A stretch of DNA of 64,000 bases. It comes from Bacteroidota bacterium (lineage in GTDB: Bacteria; Bacteroidota; JABWAT01). The position numbers and the translations under genes are program-made. The stretch spans positions 1-64,000 of the forward strand of contig JAFLBE010000003.1 of NCBI GenBank assembly GCA_017303995.1. The letters are read 5' to 3'. The notes under the pieces were generated by a model. The model made no database searches, was not told where the DNA came from, and was given only the letters and a program-made list of their open reading frames with translations. Every line of letters begins with the position of its first letter. Within the stretch, counting starts at the first letter, position 1. Positions 9,640 through 19,300 of the stretch are shown in pieces.

Positions 9640-10527
9640 ATGGTCACACAAATTATTAAAAAGCGGGGAATTCTTATTTTTAGATCGGTTTTCTTTAGCT
9701 TTTTATTTTTGTTTTGTTCCCTTATCGCTTCTGCACAATCTTTTCGTCTGGAACCAATTGGGTCGGTCTTACTTAGCGAGGCTTATTCGGGTATATCAGT
9801 TTCAGCCTCCGGCGAGTTATTCCTGCTTTCTCAGACAGCTTCCCGTCTCGACAAAATTGATCAGAAGGGAACGATTTTAGCTTCTTTTGGCGGAAGGGGA
9901 TCCGGCGCACAATATCTGAATGAGCCACGATCTGTTTGGGTAGCGAATGATCTCAACGTTTATGTAGCTGATTATAAAAATCACCGGATTACCCTGTTAA
10001 CCCGGGAGTTAGGTTTGATTTCTATAACAGAAGGTCACAATCCACCTCATGCAGATATGGAATTTGGGTACCCGGTTTTTATGGCACTTCTTCCCAATAA
10101 TGACTGGATGATTGTGGATCAGGAAAACCAAAATCTGATCAGGATGAATCTTCAGCATGGCTCAATCTTCAGATATGGTGGCATTGAATCAGGCTCGTTT
10201 CAATTGTTTCAGCCAGAATCGGCCGTTGCTGGAGAACGGGAACTTGCCATATTTGACAGCTCAGACAGTGTTTACAAGGTATTTGACTGGTACGGAAATC
10301 CGGTTCGCCGGATAAATGCCGACCGGGGTTCCTTATTTAATCTGCGCAACGTCTGGTGGAAGTTGTCTTCAAATATTCTGATTCCAGTTGATTCTGATAA
10401 AGGTTTCGAGCCTATTGATTTTAACTGGCTGACACCTGACCCAATTCGCGATATTGCTTTTAGAACAAATCAGATTTACGTTCTTACTGATTCTATTCTT
10501 TTGATTTTAAGTATCAAACCAAATTGA
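9640..10527 (+). CDS. secreted NHL/six-bladed beta-propeller protein
   Basis: A 295-residue exported protein with a signal peptide ending around residue 33 (SLIASAQ|S). The body has NHL-like blades, such as GRGSGAQYLNEPRSVWVANDL (split here: GRGSGAQYLNEPRSV then YVADYKNHRITLL), where a glycine/proline turn precedes a V(A/V)D strand. NHL propellers commonly bind proteins or glycans; no catalytic residues were seen. It overlaps the following 1179-residue outer-membrane gene by four bases (TTGA), so the two proteins are probably made in fixed ratio and may work together at the cell envelope. Function unknown. Confidence 0.7.
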   Translation: MVTQIIKKRGILIFRSVFFSFLFLFCSLIASAQSFRLEPIGSVLLSEAYSGISVSASGELFLLSQTASRLDKIDQKGTILASFGGRGSGAQYLNEPRSVWVANDLNVYVADYKNHRITLLTRELGLISITEGHNPPHADMEFGYPVFMALLPNNDWMIVDQENQNLIRMNLQHGSIFRYGGIESGSFQLFQPESAVAGERELAIFDSSDSVYKVFDWYGNPVRRINADRGSLFNLRNVWWKLSSNILIPVDSDKGFEPIDFNWLTPDPIRDIAFRTNQIYVLTDSILLILSIKPN

Positions 10528-13500
10528 TTTTCCCAATTCAAACTGTCCCAAATCAATCAAACCCGGATATTAAGAATGGAAATCCTTTTTCCTTTTCGCA
10601 TCTAATCCTGTTTCCTGTTTCTCTCCTCCTTTTTTCGTTGCTTACTTCGCCACCTGTTTTTGCTCAACTGATTCCTGCTAATTCCGATTCCATCCTGATC
10701 ACACAAAATTCCAGCTTTCCGATTTTACTTAACCGGGAAGAACTGATTTCAGAATCCTCATTCAACTGGAATCATCCTGAAGTGAATTATCCAGTTGTTT
10801 TCAATTTTCAATCGAACTCCATTTCAGTTCCAGGTCTTGACGAGTGGTTTAAATTGCATCCAACCGATACCCTGATTCTTTCCTTCCGTTATTTTCCGTT
10901 TACCATTCAAAAAGAATACAAACGATATTCGATGGGAAAAACCAATGCCTTGGGTGGAGAGATAAATACTGCACAAGCTGTTGCAACGACAACTATCCTC
11001 CCAAATCTTTGGGATGATTCCCGGTTAAGAAAATCGGGTTCATTCGTCAGGGGAATTACCGTTGGTTCAAATCGGGATTTAACACTTAATAGCGGATTCC
11101 GGATGGAACTGGATGGAAATCTGACAGATGATGTTGAAATTTCGGCAGTTTTAACCGACGAAAATATACCGCTTCAACCAGAAGGAAATACACAAACGCT
11201 TCAGGAACTTGATAAAGTCTATATTCAGCTTAAACACAAATCATACAGTCTGACGTTGGGTGATTACAATTTAAATGAGTCTGGAATGACCTTTTTAAGT
11301 TATAGCCGAAAGCTTCAGGGTCTTCAGGTAACTGGAAAATATGGCAGCTCTTCCGGCATGTTTGCTTTTGCAAATGCAAAGGGAAAATTTAACTCAAACC
11401 AGTTTAATGGTACCGATGGAAACCAGGGGCCTTATCGGTTAAGAGGAAAGTACAACGAAAAATTTATCATCATTCTTGCAGGAACTGAACGGGTTTACCT
11501 GAATGGAATTTTACTGACCCGGGGCGAAAGCAACGATTACATAATCGACTATGCTTCTGGCGAACTAACTTTCACGCCAAAAATTTTGATGAGTTCTGCT
11601 TCGAGAGTGACCGTTGATTTTGAATACTCAGACCGGCTTTATGCCCGTGATTTTTATGCGGGAAATGCAGAAGTAACTCTTCCCGGTGGGTTGGGAAATA
11701 TGAAAATCACCGCAGTTCGTGAAGCTGATAATAAAAGTGCACCAATTGATCTTGATTTAACTGAATCGGATAAAGACCTCATTTCAAAAGCCGGAAATGA
11801 CCCCTTAAAGGCTATAAAATCCGGTGTTGATTCTGTAGGATTCAATCTGGAAACCGGACAACCTGCGGGCAACTATATTCGGGTAGATACATTAACTTCG
11901 ACCGGACCTGTTACGTTTTACAGGTACGCACCCGGAAATGTAAATGCTGTTTATCGTATATCATTCTCAGAAGTAACACCTGGAACGGGGTCGTATACAA
12001 GAAGAACATTTGGCTACTATCAATACATAGGTTCTGGCGGAAATTACGAGCCAATTACCTATTTGCCACTGCCATCTTTAACTCAGGCCGTCAGTCTCAA
12101 AACCAATTTGAATTTATCACCTAAACTTAAATGGGTACAGGAATTTGCAGTTTCAGATCGGGATGACAACCAGTTTTCATCATTGGATGAAAACAAAAGA
12201 AAAGATTTGGCCTTTTCAAATCAATTAAACTATCAATCTGATTTGGTGAAAATAAACGGAACCGAAATCGGCTCATTTTCCTCCTCGCTCTTTCAGCGAT
12301 ATGTTGGCCGTCGATTTACCTTTGTTGATCGGTTTGAAGCAGTAGAGTTTAACAGAAACTGGGCATTTGATAGTCCTGAAACTGGTGTGGAAAGACAATT
12401 AGAGTTTAAATCAGGCTGGAAGTCAGTTTTACCAGTTTCAATAAATACAGGAATCGGTACCCTGAGTCAGGGAAGTCAATTCCAATCAAAAAAGATTACC
12501 GCAGATTTCACACAAGCCATTCCCGAATGGGTTCATACTTCATATTCAATTCTTCAAACGGTCGCTGATAATAAACGCACTGATCAGAAAACAAACTGGA
12601 ATCTGCAAACTGCCCGGCTTGCCTATCCGAACAGCTGGGTGACGCCAACTTTAAACTGGCTGCATGAAAATAAATCGCTTAAAAAAAATAGTTCAGATTC
12701 GCTTTTAATTTCATCTTATCTGGCTGATGAAGGTGAATTGGTGCTTTCAGGAAATTATGACCTAATTAAAACCACCATTAGCGGAAAAATCAGAGCTGAA
12801 TCAGAACCCGACAGTGGCAAGTTTTATCGTTCCAGCACGGCTTACACACAAAATGTTCAATTTTCACTTTCCGAATGGAACAGTTTCGGGACAGATCTTT
12901 CTCTTACCAATTACAATAAAAGTTTTAGTGAGCGTTTCCGCCAAAAAGGAAATGCCAATTCTGAAGCAACACTTGTAAAATGGACAACCAATTTTTCTCC
13001 TTTGAACCGATCAATTGAATCTGAAACCGATTATCAGGTCAATACTCAAAAAACAAGTAAACAAGACCGGATTTTTATTAAAGTTCAAAAGGGTTTGGGA
13101 AATTATATCTGGACTGACAGAAACGAAAATGGGATCCAGGAAATCAATGAGTTTGAACTGACCCGATTTGATGATGGTGAATTTGTTCTCAGAACGTTCC
13201 CGAGCGATGACCTCGAACCTGTCGTAGACTTGAATGCATCGTGGCGGATCAGACTAAAACCAGTTAAATCAGAAGCATTCTCTTTTTTGCCGGAATGGGT
13301 ACAGAAAAACTGGTCATCTGAAACCGTTCTGAATCTTGCAGAGAAGACAAGAACAACAAAATTGTCTGATGTGTATTTTCTTAAAATCGGAACCTTTTTT
13401 AACTCATCAACGACAATTGCCGGATCCCAACAGTGGATTCAGGATTTATTCTTTAATGAACAAAACCGGGATTTCAGTTTTAGGCTCAGGTCAGATGAAC

Positions 13501-14063
13501 GTAAAACCATGATTCAATTTTCACTTGACACTGAAATCCGCAATTTCTCCGAAAAATCGGTGCGGATAAATTGGAAGGTTTTTGATAATATTTACACAAA
13601 AACAGAGACGGGTTATATTTTAAATCAGTACGATTCGAAGCTGAATTACCGGCCTGATTACGAAATCCAAAGTTTGTTTTTTGGTCCGGATGTCAGTTAC
13701 CGGACAGGTTACACCTGGGAAATCGGATTAAAATCAAATCTGGATAGCCGGAAACAAAAAGGTGCTGAAGGTTTAAAAGCTCTGATTTGGAGTGAAATCG
13801 CCAGATACTCCTATTCGTTTACTTCAAAGGGAAGATTTCGGGCCGAACTTGAATATACAGGTACGAAAATTTCAGGATCCGCGGTTTCGTTTCCTTTCGA
13901 GCTTACAAACGGAAATCCAGAGGGAAAACTAATTTCCTGGAAACTATACTTTGACTATCAGATTTCCTCATTTATAAGTAGTTTCGTCAGTTATGATGGC
14001 AGATTGATCAATTCCGAACCCGCAATCCATACCCTCCGTGCTGAAGTCAGAGCCTATTTTTAA
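10524..14063 (+). CDS. large outer-membrane beta-barrel-like surface protein
   Basis: A 1179-residue exported protein, not assignable to a named family with certainty. A signal peptide occupies about residues 24-48 (LLLFSLLTSPPVFAQ) after an unusually long N-terminus; the only available start is TTG at 10524, overlapping the previous stop. Residues ~170-370 contain a repeat-rich beta domain with the motif GTERVYLNGILLTRGESNDY-IIDYASGELTFTP, which I know from large envelope proteins of FCB bacteria. The rest is alternating polar/hydrophobic strands with many aromatic residues, and the C-terminus ends in LRAEVRAYF with a terminal phenylalanine, the typical outer-membrane beta-signal. It probably forms a large barrel coupled to the NHL protein. 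Confidence 0.7.
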   Translation: MIFPIQTVPNQSNPDIKNGNPFSFSHLILFPVSLLLFSLLTSPPVFAQLIPANSDSILITQNSSFPILLNREELISESSFNWNHPEVNYPVVFNFQSNSISVPGLDEWFKLHPTDTLILSFRYFPFTIQKEYKRYSMGKTNALGGEINTAQAVATTTILPNLWDDSRLRKSGSFVRGITVGSNRDLTLNSGFRMELDGNLTDDVEISAVLTDENIPLQPEGNTQTLQELDKVYIQLKHKSYSLTLGDYNLNESGMTFLSYSRKLQGLQVTGKYGSSSGMFAFANAKGKFNSNQFNGTDGNQGPYRLRGKYNEKFIIILAGTERVYLNGILLTRGESNDYIIDYASGELTFTPKILMSSASRVTVDFEYSDRLYARDFYAGNAEVTLPGGLGNMKITAVREADNKSAPIDLDLTESDKDLISKAGNDPLKAIKSGVDSVGFNLETGQPAGNYIRVDTLTSTGPVTFYRYAPGNVNAVYRISFSEVTPGTGSYTRRTFGYYQYIGSGGNYEPITYLPLPSLTQAVSLKTNLNLSPKLKWVQEFAVSDRDDNQFSSLDENKRKDLAFSNQLNYQSDLVKINGTEIGSFSSSLFQRYVGRRFTFVDRFEAVEFNRNWAFDSPETGVERQLEFKSGWKSVLPVSINTGIGTLSQGSQFQSKKITADFTQAIPEWVHTSYSILQTVADNKRTDQKTNWNLQTARLAYPNSWVTPTLNWLHENKSLKKNSSDSLLISSYLADEGELVLSGNYDLIKTTISGKIRAESEPDSGKFYRSSTAYTQNVQFSLSEWNSFGTDLSLTNYNKSFSERFRQKGNANSEATLVKWTTNFSPLNRSIESETDYQVNTQKTSKQDRIFIKVQKGLGNYIWTDRNENGIQEINEFELTRFDDGEFVLRTFPSDDLEPVVDLNASWRIRLKPVKSEAFSFLPEWVQKNWSSETVLNLAEKTRTTKLSDVYFLKIGTFFNSSTTIAGSQQWIQDLFFNEQNRDFSFRLRSDERKTMIQFSLDTEIRNFSEKSVRINWKVFDNIYTKTETGYILNQYDSKLNYRPDYEIQSLFFGPDVSYRTGYTWEIGLKSNLDSRKQKGAEGLKALIWSEIARYSYSFTSKGRFRAELEYTGTKISGSAVSFPFELTNGNPEGKLISWKLYFDYQISSFISSFVSYDGRLINSEPAIHTLRAEVRAYF

Positions 14064-14133
14064 CATGATTTGCCAAACTGGAAAAGGGAATTAATTTGTC
14101 AATTTTGTATCTTGACATTCAATCGTAATTTAA

Positions 14134-14859
14134 ATGCCATTTGGGGTTATGTTTCAATCTATTGTGAAAGCCGGATTTAACTTTATTTATCCGCCAATTT
14201 GCCTCCATTGTGGAAAAAGACGAGACGAAAACCAGGAGTTTCTTTGTTTCACCTGTTGGAATCAGATAAAGACTTATGATGCTTCCCTTGATATCAGGCA
14301 GGTTTTAAAAAGCCGGATGATTGGCCGGGTAAAAACCGAACACAATTTTACCTTATTTTGGTATCAGCATTCATCGCCCCTTAAAACTCTTTTTCAGAAT
14401 CTGAAGTATCAGAACCGAAAAGGAATCGGGCTTTATCTGGGCAGATTTCTCGGAAAAAAAATAAATGAAAAACTTGAATCAGCATCTGAGCCGGCAATTC
14501 TGGTTCCTGTTCCGGTTCACAAACTGAAACAGATTGATCGTGGTTATAATCAAGCCCTTATGATTGCAATGGGAATTGCCAGAGAAACCCGGCATGTTGT
14601 GCTTCCAGCCAAAGAAATTATTTTAAAAACCCGGCAAACTGATTCTCAAACAAAAAAGGACCGTATATCAAGATGGACAAGTCAAAAGGAAGTTTTTGGG
14701 TTGAATCCGAAGGTTAACATAGATTTGAATTACAGATCGGTTCTTCTTGTGGATGATATCATCACAACTGGAGCAACTCTTGAACAAATCGGCAAACTTA
14801 TCCTTTCCAAATGGCCTGAAGCACGGATCTCAATTGCAACAATTGCACTTACAGAATAG
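14134..14859 (+). CDS. ComF family phosphoribosyltransferase-like protein
   Basis: A 241-residue ComF/GntX homologue. An N-terminal zinc site (C23xxC26 and C38xxC41) is followed by a PRTase-fold domain with VPVPVHKLKQIDRGYNQA and the PRPP-binding loop LLVDDIITTGAT (about residues 204-215). In competent bacteria ComF acts in DNA uptake, interacting with the helicase ComFA and PriA; elsewhere its role is unsettled. An alternative start at the sixth codon (14149) would give an N-terminus of the usual family length. pta follows nine bases later, so both are probably cotranscribed. No other competence gene is in the window. Confidence 0.88.
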   Translation: MPFGVMFQSIVKAGFNFIYPPICLHCGKRRDENQEFLCFTCWNQIKTYDASLDIRQVLKSRMIGRVKTEHNFTLFWYQHSSPLKTLFQNLKYQNRKGIGLYLGRFLGKKINEKLESASEPAILVPVPVHKLKQIDRGYNQALMIAMGIARETRHVVLPAKEIILKTRQTDSQTKKDRISRWTSQKEVFGLNPKVNIDLNYRSVLLVDDIITTGATLEQIGKLILSKWPEARISIATIALTE

Positions 14860-14867
14860 GTAGACTT

Positions 14868-15848
14868 ATGAACATCATCAAGACAATCAGAGAAAATGCG
14901 AAAAAACTGAACAAGCGAATTGTTTTTCCGGAATCAACTGAAAAGAGAACATTAGAAGCGGTAAAAACATTAACTGCTGAAGAAATCTGCCGGTGTATTT
15001 TAGTTGGAAAGGAAAGCGAAATCAGAGCAGCAGCAGAACAGGCCGGTATAAAATTATCAGCTAAAATTTCAATTGTAGACCCGTTAATCAGTGAAAAAGC
15101 ATTTGATTATACCAATGAATTTTTCAATCTGAGAAAAGCAAAAGGGTTGACTCATGATGAAGCAAGACAAAAAATGAAAGATCCTTTGTATTTTGCTGCT
15201 ATGATGGTTAGGCGGGGTGATGCTGATGGATGTGTGACTGGTGCTGTGACAACCACAGCAGACGTGTTACGTGCTTCCATCCAGGTTGTTGGCATGAAAG
15301 AAGGGAATAAAACAGTTTCATCCGTCTTTCTGATGGTGTTGCCTGATGGCCGACCAGTGACTTTCGGTGACTGTGCCGTCGTTCCTTATCCTGATGAAAA
15401 CCAACTCTCAGATATAGCAATTGCCTCAGCAGAAACTCATGAAGCCCTAACTGGTGAAAAAGCACGGATAGCCATGTTATCTTTTTCGACAAAGGGAAGT
15501 GCACAGCATGAAGCGGTTGTAAAAGTGACTCAGGCGCTAGACCTTGTGAAATCGAAGGTACCATCTCTTCATATTGATGGGGAAATGCAGTTTGATGCCG
15601 CATTCATTCTGGAAATTGGTGAAAGAAAAGCACCCGGGTCAGAAGTGGCCGGAAAAGCCAATGTCATGATCTTTCCAAATCTGGATGCCGGGAATATCGG
15701 GTATAAAATTGCCGAAAGATTGGGTGGAGCAGAAGCAATAGGACCAATTATTCAAGGGTTGGCTAAGCCAATCAATGATTTGAGCCGAGGTTGTAAAAGT
15801 GAAGATATTGTAACTGTAGCTGCAATCTGTGCACTGAAATCAGCATAA
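14868..15848 (+). CDS. pta: phosphate acetyltransferase
   Basis: A 326-residue enzyme of the short, single-domain Pta class, interconverting acetyl-CoA and acetyl phosphate. Family features include RIVFPESTEKRTLEA at the N-terminus, DGCVTGAVTTTADVLRA in the centre, SFSTKGSAQHEAVVKV, GEMQFDAAF, and FPNLDAGNIGYKI near the C-terminus. Phosphobutyryltransferases and MaeB C-terminal domains share the fold but the match to Pta is closest. The usual partner ackA is not adjacent. AGGTAGAC lies just before the ATG. It ends at a bidirectional terminator shared with the ferredoxin gene. Confidence 0.93.
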   Translation: MNIIKTIRENAKKLNKRIVFPESTEKRTLEAVKTLTAEEICRCILVGKESEIRAAAEQAGIKLSAKISIVDPLISEKAFDYTNEFFNLRKAKGLTHDEARQKMKDPLYFAAMMVRRGDADGCVTGAVTTTADVLRASIQVVGMKEGNKTVSSVFLMVLPDGRPVTFGDCAVVPYPDENQLSDIAIASAETHEALTGEKARIAMLSFSTKGSAQHEAVVKVTQALDLVKSKVPSLHIDGEMQFDAAFILEIGERKAPGSEVAGKANVMIFPNLDAGNIGYKIAERLGGAEAIGPIIQGLAKPINDLSRGCKSEDIVTVAAICALKSA

Positions 15849-15873
15849 ATCCAAAATCAGGATTTGATATAAA

Positions 15874-15907
15874 TAAAAAAAGCCAGTCGAAAAACTGGCT
15901 TTTTTTA
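15874..15907. terminator. bidirectional terminator between pta and ferredoxin
   Basis: Stem AGCCAGT (15881-15887) pairs with ACTGGCT (15894-15900) around a six-base loop, flanked by an A7 tract on one side and a T8 tract on the other. It serves two convergent genes. Confidence 0.92.
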
Positions 15908-15927
15908 TTTATACTGATGCTAACTGA

Positions 15928-16182
15928 TTACTTAAAATAATCAGCATTGATATCGATATAGTTTTTCCATTTATCAGGAACTTCATCCACCTGAAAAATT
16001 GCCTGAACAGGGCATTCTGGCTCGCATGCGCCGCAGTCAATGCACTCATCAGGATTAATGTAAAGTTGTTTTCCGGCAACGTCTTCAAATCCTTCTGAAG
16101 GTTGAATACAATCAACAGGACATACTTCAACGCAGGCGGTGTCACAAGTACTGACACAGGGTTCGCAAATTACATAAGGCAT
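15928..16182 (-). CDS. 7Fe/8Fe ferredoxin
   Basis: An 84-residue low-potential electron carrier with ten cysteines. The first group (C6, C9, C13, C17, C21, C25; CVEVCPVDC) and the second (C47, C50, C53, C57; CIDCGACEPECP) give two cubane-type sites, as in the Azotobacter FdI family; whether the first is 3Fe-4S or 4Fe-4S is not clear. The acidic C-terminal tail resembles that family. The start at 16182 is set by GAGGAG eight bases upstream; a longer in-frame extension lacks a site. A TACATTTG element (16224-16217) may be part of its promoter. Redox partner unknown. Confidence 0.93.
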   Translation of the reverse strand: MPYVICEPCVSTCDTACVEVCPVDCIQPSEGFEDVAGKQLYINPDECIDCGACEPECPVQAIFQVDEVPDKWKNYIDINADYFK

Positions 16183-16315
16183 AGACTGTTCTCCTCGTAC
16201 AAAAATTGTTACTACACAAATGTATAACAAAAATATTTAAACACACGATCTAAATGCAAGCCGATTCTATTAAAAATCAGTTTCATGATGAAATTTAGAT
16301 TGAGTCTAAAAAGTG

Positions 16316-19300
16316 TTACTGTCCTTGGCCACCCTGAGGTACAGGTATTGGTTTCGCTGTAATTGTCAGCGATACAGAGTCAGAAACCGAATCAATGCCA
16401 TCTGTAACTGAAATGGTTACTGTAAACTTACCTGAAGTTGTTTCAGAAGGAATCCAGCTGAATTTTTTCGAAGTAGGGTCAAACGTTGCACCGGTTGGCA
16501 GACCTGATGCACTAAAAGTTAAGGTTTCTTTGTCTTCATCAGTTGCAGAAACAGCAAACTCAACTGATTCTCCACCAATAGCTGATTTTGAGCCAGGAAC
16601 CGTCAGTTTTGGTTTTCTATTGTTATTTGTTACCGTTAGGCTGAATTTTGCACTTGTAGTGGCCTTTTCAGGGTCAGAAACGGTTAATTCAAACGGACCA
16701 TATTGTCCAGCCTGAGTAAAATCAGGATTAAATGAGAACTCGCCATTTTTCTCATTGAATACTGCACCCTTTGGAAGGGTTCCTTTTAATTTGCTGATGA
16801 CCAACGTTTGTTTATCAGGATCTGAAGTTTTAAAAGTAAAGTCAAATGATTCCCCTTCAGCAATCGAGAGATCCTTTACATTTTCAAATACAGGTACACG
16901 ATTTACATTTTTTACATCTACAACAAGGTTAGTTGATACTTTTCCATTTTCAGGATCGGTTGCTGAAACAGAAATTGTATATTTTCCTGCTTGTTCGTAA
17001 GTGGGAACCCATGAGAAATCTCCACTTGTTGCATTTAGAACAGCACCTTCAGGGAGGTTTGTTGATGAATAATTTACAGTCTGACGATCAGGATCGGTGG
17101 CTTTAAACTGAACATTGACAGGATCCACTTCATTTACTGTAATTGGCTGAACTGCTGTAAGCACAGGCAAACGGTTTACATTTGAAACCACGATTGTAAC
17201 CAGCTTATCAGTTTTTGCATTTTCTTCATCAACTGCACTAAATGTAACCGGATAGGAACCCGATTGTTCAAAGGTTGGCTTCCATGTTAATTGTCCGTTT
17301 AATGGATCAAATGTTGCACCTTCGGGAAGTGTACTTGAAGATAAAACGACCTTCTGGCGGTCTGGGTCTGTAGCACTGACCTTAAAGGTCAATGACTGGT
17401 CTTCGTTAACAGCCTGGTCTGCAAGAGCAGCAAATACAGGGAATCGGTTCACATTTGCGATTACCAGTGAAAGATCGGCTTCTGCTGAACCGCCCAATGG
17501 ATCAACAGCTTTCAGTTTCATCTCATAATTTCCTGCTTGTTCGTAAGTGGGTACCCATGAAAAAGTCTGGGTTGCAGCATCAAATTTTGCTCCTTCAGGG
17601 AGCTTACCCAAAGTAAGAGTAAGCGCTTCAAGGTCAGGATCTGTTATTGCAAACTGGATTTGGAGCGGGGAATCTTCTTTCCCCTGCGCAGGAGTTACAA
17701 ATTTTGCAATTACCGGCATTCGGTTAACGTTTTCAACTACTATATACCCCTTAGTTGAGGCATTCAGTTCGGAAGGTTCAGTAACTGTGAACGTAACGTT
17801 GTAAGCACCGGCCTGGAAGTAATCTGGCGTCCAGGTAAATACAGAGTCCTTTAATGAAGAACCTTTAGGCAAATCAGTCGCCGTTATTTTTAGCTTACCG
17901 AAATCCTCTTTGTCGAGATCAAAAACACGAATATTAAATGAAAGTTGCTGATCTTCCTTTGTGCCGTGTTCTGGAACTGCAACAATGAAAGGTGTCCGGC
18001 TTACGTGATTAACGGTTAGGGTAACTTTTTCTTCGTCAGACAAAACTCCCAATTTATCGCTGTTGGAATCTGTTACTTTAAAGGTAACCGTATAGGTTCC
18101 TGATTGCTCGTAAGTTGGTTTCCATGAAAAATCGCCGGTCTCATTATTAAATACAGAACCCTCGGGAAGGCCGGTGGCATTCATTACAAGCTTACCCTTG
18201 TCTTCTGTATCGGGATCTGACCATTTGACTACATAAATAAGGTCTTTCATTTCATCAATTGTTTTTGCTCCAACTGCAGCAAGAACTGGAGGACGGTTAA
18301 CGTGGTTTACTTTAATCTTTAATTCTGAAGTAGCTTCGAGCCCACTTGGATCTTTGACTCCGATAATTGCTGTATATTCACCAGATTGATCGTAGGTTGG
18401 CTTCCAGGTAAATTTTAAGGATTTGGTATCAAAGGATGCCCCCTCAGGCAAATTCCTTGAAAAGTGAACCAGCTTTCCCTCATCTTCACGATCAGGGTCA
18501 GTTCCTTCTTCAATTTTAAAAGAAAGTTCTTTGTTTTCATCGATTAATTTGTTTTCAATTTTGGCAATCACAGGTAGTCGGTTTACGTGATTTACTGTAA
18601 TGAAAACGGTATCGAGGTCATAAAGCGAAGCATCTGTGTCTTCTGTAATTGTGTAATAAACACGGTAACGGCCAGATTGTTCAAAAGTTGGCTTCCATTT
18701 AAAAAATGTGGAATCAATATTCCAGTCTGCCCCTTCAGGTAAACCCTCAGCAGAAATGATCACTTTAGATCCATCAGGATCATAACCGGATCGTGAAAAA
18801 GTTAAAACCTGATTTTCATCAATTACCTGCCGTTTAATTGGTTCAAAAATTGGAGGAGAATTGTACTTGTAGATCATTAAGCCCCGGTCTGAAGATACAT
18901 AGAGGTCTTCATTCCGTTTTACCATGCTAATTATTTCGCCGGGTTCTTTTGTTTTAAAATCAATTCCAAGACGACCTGTTGAGGTTTCGGATAAGATATA
19001 AATTCCATCGTCACCGGCTGCCATGAAAAAATATCGGCCTGATTTGAAAACGTTTTGTGCATCACCTTTGATGTCAATGTCTTCAACCTGACGGCTATAA
19101 CCTGCGGCATTCAACGAAAAGGTATGCAGTCCTTCAGGTCCGTTTGCCACGATCATGGTTTCACCATCTTTAATAATATCTTTTGGCGTTCCATTGGTTT
19201 TGAATGATGTTAAATATACAGGAGATTCCGGCTTTGATATATTAAAGAGTTTGATACCTTCCTGTTGATCAATGACAAACAGAGTGTCATTTACAATTTG

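Noticed and set aside
16395-16715. Open frames on the plus strand within the Ig-repeat gene
   Set aside because: Repetitive shadows of the tandem domains; they recur at the repeat period and lack ribosome sites.
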